A stretch of 64,000 nucleotides of DNA from positions 44,655,597-44,719,596 of the forward strand of contig OZ023213.1 in NCBI GenBank assembly GCA_963995525.1. The letters are read 5' to 3'. Position 1 is the first letter of the stretch, and every line of letters begins with the position of its first letter. The DNA is from Escarpia spicata (Eukaryota; Annelida; Polychaeta; Sabellida; Siboglinidae). The notes under the pieces are model-generated. The model saw nothing but the letters and a program-made list of their open reading frames with translations, was not told where the DNA came from and made no database searches. Positions 59,620 through 64,000 of the stretch are shown here, in pieces. The translations under genes and the position numbers were made by a program.

Positions 59620-62010
59620 CAAAATTCATCCGGGGGTAGGGGTCACAATTTTGAAATGACATTTATCTGCGCCAGTTTTGCATATATGGGGTAGACATTT
59701 TTGTGCGGTCTAGCAGACCCATTGGGATGGTTCGTAGATTAATGGTTTTTTTTTAAATTCGGGGGTCACAATTTTAAGATAGCACTTATCTCCGTCAGTT
59801 TTGCATATATGGTGCTGATATTTTCTATGCAGTCTAGCAGGCCCATCGAGCTCCTTACAAATTCGTACGGAGGATGGGTATCTTGGGGTCACCATTTCCA
59901 AAACAAATTTCCCAACGCAACTCTGGGTAATTCGACTATTTTTTTATAATACATTTATGGAAATGAGTCTTGCAATACACGAATTACATAAGTAAACATG
60001 TATTATCATGTCACCGTGTATAATTATGTATGACATAACAGTTCAAATAATATTATTAAATAAAATGCAAACAATGTCATTCATTTACACAGATCAAAAC
60101 CCCTCCGCCTTTTGTATAATACTGCAATGTTTACAACAAAACATTTCCACACATTTCTACTATGGTCTATTATAACATTTAATCAGACAGGTGATCAAAT
60201 CCAATTATTCAGCTCTGGTCACGCGCAGATAGATGTACTCTCGGTGTTCAGCACCTTAGGGGAGCATCTAGGTCAATGGAATAACGGTCTCTACAACAAA
60301 CAAAAATGATTAATTATGTAACTCAGTCACCGAGTGCGTCGAGCAAGAGGTCAAAGTTGATCGGTTACCTGACGTCACGTTGCTCACCACGGTGTAACTC
60401 AATTGTCTTCTGGCACGGGGTCAAAGTTGATCGGTCGCCTGAGGTCACGTTGCTCACGGCGTGTTGCATTTGGTGTACTGCGCTTACTTCCAGACCGGTA
60501 CACCGCCATTCAAACAAGGGGTGCATGGGTGTTCTTGAAAATTTTCTTATAAATATTCTGTTAGTCACATTTTACTCCAAAATACGAAGTGGAATGGTGA
60601 CCATCCACATTTTTCAAAAACAACACTCAACATTGCAAGCCCCCAAGCCTCCGTCCGGTTCTGACGCCTATGGTTTGTTTAACAAACTATTCCATGTATG
60701 CTGGTAGGACTGTTAAGAACATAAGTTATGTTAGTTCTTTTAATTGTGTTATAGTTAAGTCAGAGACACAAATTTTAAATAAAATATGTTGTTAATTATG
60801 TTTGACCAAGTGTATCCTCTCAAACTAGATATGAAGTATTCACAGGAACGCGATGGAGTTCGCAACTGAAAGTGTCCTTTTATGAAGAATGTTATCATTC
60901 CTCAACAGAAAGGACATTATCGCGTATTTACTCTCAGGTAGAACTTAATCCTTTTTAACTAAACTAATATTTGCCATTTTAGAGTTTCCGCAGAAATATT
61001 TTAAAGACACGTGACACTCACTCACTTGCAGATTGCCCTTTTACAGCGCAATTGTCCCATTTCTGCACGGATTTTTATCCCTACTAGTGGCCTTTTTAAA
61101 AAGAAACAAAATCAATAGTTCCATCTATATAAATAGCAATTTTAAAGAATGTTTTCCTTTTACCATTGAAAGTGGTCCTTTGTGGACAATATTGTAAATT
61201 GTAAATTATATTAAGTACCTTCATAAAGGGCAAGCTTGGGAGGCAAGTTGGCGTGACTGGGGACACGTGAGAGGGCTAGGGAACATTGCCCCCACTTTAT
61301 ATGATAAAAAAGCCCTGCAGTATTACGACTTTGGCTTATTGATGGTTGTCTACATTTGACGTGCGCTGAAACCATCGCATACATAGGCAAGCGCGTTGTG
61401 TGGTGTTTATGTAGCGATGCTCTGTGCTGTCTAATATTTGGTAAAAATTGCTTTCACGACTGTCACGTATGAACTACCAAGTGACATAATTAAATCAAAT
61501 TAAATTTAATCAAAATCCCCAAAATTTCACTATCATAAAATATATTTTCAATAATAAAAAAGCTGTCGTTATCACTGTATTAAAATAGCCCACCAAATGG
61601 TGTGAATCATCAACTGTGGTTTCCTTTGGTCTTCTTGGTGTTTGCTGGTACAACCTTCGTTCGTGTCACACGGACACTGTTTAGTCATCACCATTTTGAC
61701 ATGATATATAATTGTATTACACATATAAATAACATATCTGCTCACACCTTACATGACATAAATGTGGCCAAAACAGGTCAATCAATCAACATAAATATTT
61801 CCGGACATCTTATTATGACTCACAGGAGAGTAAATTTTGTTACACAGTTTGAGAGGCATTGCGTTTGTCAATGAAGTTGTTGAAGTGTGCAATGTTACAC
61901 TTAGACAATGGAAACATGGATGAAGAATATAAACTGACGGGCACTTCAAATATGACTTTTTAAATTGTAAATAGATATATGACAATAGCAGACTATACAT
62001 GTACAGAACA
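59620..62010. other. SGLT intron 2 (3' part), nothing coding recognised
   Basis: No supported gene. It includes a 70-base direct repeat at 60349-60388 and 60419-60458 (GGTCAAAGTTGATCGGT then a CGTTGCTCAC block). Confidence 0.4.
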
Positions 62011-62019
62011 TGCTAGACC

Positions 62020-62095
62020 TCCCCCCGATATGTCAAAGGCTTCTTTGCTCAATTGCCATCTGGGTGCTTTAGTTTAGATGACAATCTTGTTAAAA
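62020..62095 (+). mobile_element. 3' end of a CR1-like LINE
   Basis: GATATGTCAAAGGCTTCTTTG, CAATTGCCATCTGGG and GATGACAATCTTGTTAAA follow the same order as the 3' terminus of the intact CR1-like LINE (34420-34500). This is an extremely 5'-truncated copy. Confidence 0.65.
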
Positions 62096-62360
62096 CCACC
62101 TTGTCTGTTCTGTTACCCGGAATCATCATCTTAAGCCAAGTGTGGTAATTATTAGCAAGAACTTCGCTTAATCAGTTGTCTTGAATGTGGGAATCACGCG
62201 AACGCACTGAACATCAATGGATCTTACCGTTAGCCCCATATCTACATCCGCAACACAGCGAATGGACGATTTTTTAAATTTGAGTGTTTTGTTTGCAATT
62301 TGAACGTTTCGTTGGTGGAGCTTTCCAGTTGCGAACAACGTTTTGAACTTATTAAACACA
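62096..62360 (+). repeat. Dispersed repeat, copy 2 (first copy at 16130-16405)
   Basis: Shares GTTACCCGGAATCA, the AATTATTAGCA block with TTCGCTTAAT, and the AACGTTTTGAACTTATTAAA-type end with the first copy, in the same order. It ends about 70 bases before SGLT exon 3. Confidence 0.6.
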
Positions 62361-62429
62361 GTTTGGCGGGAGGAGTACATTCAGCATATTTATTCTGACT
62401 TTAACGGTCGTCGTTGTCAACTGTTGCAG

Positions 62430-62534
62430 ATCGGAGCGTCGTTGTTCGCCAGTAACATAGGCAGTGGTCACTTCATCGGCCTGGCCGGCGCGGGGGCCGC
62501 CAACGGCATCGGTATGAGTGTCTTCGAATTAAAC
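62430..62534 (+). CDS. SGLT-family cotransporter, coding exon 3
   Basis: Acceptor ACTGTTGCAG and donor AAC|GTGAGT bound 105 bases in phase 0. The residues begin [20 protein letters not shown], then [29 protein letters not shown] is the most conserved block of the SGLT subfamily, in the unwound helix that helps form the sodium and sugar sites. The last part of the exon and its donor are duplicated downstream in 40-bp steps. Confidence 0.95.
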
Positions 62535-62694
62535 GTGAGTATAGTGCATCGGCATGAGTGTCTTCAAACTAAACGTAAGAACAGTGTATCAGGATGAGTG
62601 TCTTCGAACTAAATGTAAGAACAGTGTATGGGGATGAGTGTCTTTGAACTAAACGTGAGAACATTGTATCGGGATGAGTGTCTTCGGATTAAAC
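62510..62694 (+). repeat. 40-bp tandem repeat duplicating the 3' end and donor of SGLT exon 3
   Basis: The block ATGAGTGTCTTCGAATTAAAC plus GTGAGTATAG (exon end and donor) is followed by four more copies at 40-base spacing (starting 62535, 62575, 62615 and 62655). Second to fourth exon-end copies are followed by GTAAGA, GTAAGA and GTGAGA; the fifth is followed by ATGAGT, a destroyed donor. An in-frame stop appears in the third unit. Confidence 0.93.
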
Positions 62695-63609
62695 ATGAGT
62701 ACAGTATTTCAGTCTAAATGTTTGTTGTATTGCACGGCCTAATGAGTTCGGTTTAGTATTTGTAATACTGAGAAAAGAGTGAGAACCGAAGTCCCGCGAT
62801 CTGCTGGTGACAGTGTCCTGCACTAGAAACAAATTGAACAAATACACGTCACTTCTACTGCTATTACTCCTACAGGAATCACGTTTTTGTCCGTGTAAGT
62901 TTGATTGGAAATTCGGACTTCTCAAATAACGGATACCCTTACGTTGGAGGATCTATGTTGCTGAATCCTTATAACAAGTTCCAAAATTCTGAGAAGATTT
63001 TATCGTAAATCATATTATTATTATAAACTGTATACAATTTAAACATTTGACCTGTAATTAATTACATTTTAAAATGTAGGTTGTCAACATAATTTGAATG
63101 CTGGCACTAATAGTATGTTTCCATCGCATGCTGAACTCATGGACAGAAAAATGTCAAATTATATTTGTATTAAGTTATATTTCATTTAAACATTTGAGCG
63201 GTCACGGTATTGGACTATAATTCGTACCGTATTAATTAGATGTACTGAACGATCACTTCATAAGAGTGCCTTTATAACCTTCATATCAGACTGCACAGAC
63301 ACAACAATACTAGGCCTAGAAGGATACCTTCGGTTATTATATCACAACTTGCAGTTTATAATAATTATGATGGATCACATTGTGACGTTGTAACGTAAGA
63401 CAACACTACGGGCGTCACTTGGTTATATGACCTGCCTTTGTAGTAATACTGTCAGAGTTTTGTAGTTTATATGTCATCGTAACCTTACTGTCCGTGTTAA
63501 ACTTCGCTCTCTGTCACCGCAACTTTACAGCTCGTGTCTTTTGTTGTTCGTGCTAACTCTGTTCTCTGTCATCTTGTTTTCTGTTGTTAGCATATTGTTT
63601 ACTTTCCAG
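62695..63609. other. SGLT intron 3, nothing recognised
   Basis: AT-rich intron after the donor-repeat array. No exon or transposon recognised. Confidence 0.45.
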
Positions 63610-63669
63610 GCGATATTTATCTTGATGATCCTTGGTTGGGTCTTCGTTCCCGTCTACACAGCTTCTGGG
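63610..63669 (+). CDS. SGLT-family cotransporter, coding exon 4
   Basis: Acceptor GTTTACTTTCCAG and donor GGG|GTGAGT bound 60 bases in phase 0. The residues AIFILMILGWVFVPVYTASG match the next SLC5 helix (LGW-x-F-x-P-x-Y-x-x-x-G). The following exon, expected to start with a (V/F)-x-x-x-P-E-Y-L motif, is not found before 64000, so the gene runs off the window. The 109 residues seen are about one sixth of a typical 660-residue SGLT. Confidence 0.92.
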
Positions 63670-64000
63670 GTGAGTCTTAACTTCCCTCACAAACCATAAA
63701 CCAGCTCAACCGCTTGTCGTAAGATATTTTACTATAAAGATACAATATCAGCAATAATTGTTCGCGACAGAATTACAACATATTTGTGCATACTCTCGTT
63801 TTTCCATGTAGGGTTTCTTCCTTACTTCAAGGAAGATGTTTGCTAACACCAGGCGTATGTATGTTCCTGCATATCTCCATAAGGTTCGCATGTATGAAAC
63901 TAACATTTTGTATGCGTGTTAGCGGGCACGTTAGGATGGTTTGTATATTTAGATGTTTTAAAATTTCACCCGGTAGGATGGATATGTTCGCGGCAAATAG

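Noticed and set aside
63810..63890. A possible fifth SGLT exon after CCATGTAG
   Set aside because: No frame gives the expected (V/F)-x-x-x-P-E-Y-L motif, and the best frame stops within a few codons.

Overview
The window is a piece of an animal nuclear genome. Genes are split into short exons with GT/AG boundaries, introns run to about 12 kb, microsatellites and minisatellites are abundant, and LINE-type retrotransposons are frequent. There are no bacterial gene arrays or operons. The gene families and transposon remnants fit a marine invertebrate (for example a lophotrochozoan), but the phylum cannot be fixed from the sequence alone.

Region 1 (about 2.3-15.5 kb, + strand) holds the 3' part of a gene for a three-Ig-domain cell-surface protein. 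Eight coding exons join in frame into 380 residues and end in a hydrophobic tail typical of a GPI-anchor signal, so the product resembles the lachesin/IgLON/neurotrimin group of neural adhesion molecules. The signal-peptide exon must lie before the window. Its introns carry a decayed AT-rich LINE, a CR1-like scrap, an L2-like LINE, a long GT array, an 8-bp and a 20-bp minisatellite, and a 490-bp pyrimidine tract.

Region 2 (about 18.8-21.7 kb, - strand) holds an unrecognised, CpG-rich gene of two or three exons, transcribed convergently with the Ig gene. Its product is alanine-rich, helical and probably intracellular.

Region 3 (22-38.4 kb) is almost entirely mobile or repetitive: two tandem copies of a decayed jockey-like LINE, a 79-bp satellite of about 22 copies, and two related terminal-inverted-repeat (TIR) elements with remnants of the same uncharacterised protein. 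The first TIR element is the outer shell of a three-level nest. An L2-like LINE sits inside it, and a nearly intact CR1-like LINE has landed in the YADD catalytic box of that L2-like LINE.

Region 4 (38.5-64 kb, + strand) holds the first four coding exons of a sodium/solute cotransporter of the SGLT (SLC5) family; the remaining exons lie beyond the window. Intron 1 (about 12 kb) carries a full-span two-ORF LINE with an AATAAA signal and a CTA tail, interrupted at a TTAA site by a 1.87-kb foldback element with two convergent tRNA-like pol III promoter boxes. Intron 2 (about 12 kb) carries tetranucleotide, AC and 40-bp repeat arrays and a perfect 26-bp hairpin. At the 3' edge of coding exon 3, a 40-bp tandem repeat has copied the exon end together with its splice donor.

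The strongest leads are the TIR element family, the TTAA foldback element with tRNA-like arms, the duplicated splice donors in the SGLT gene, and the nested insertion at the YADD box.
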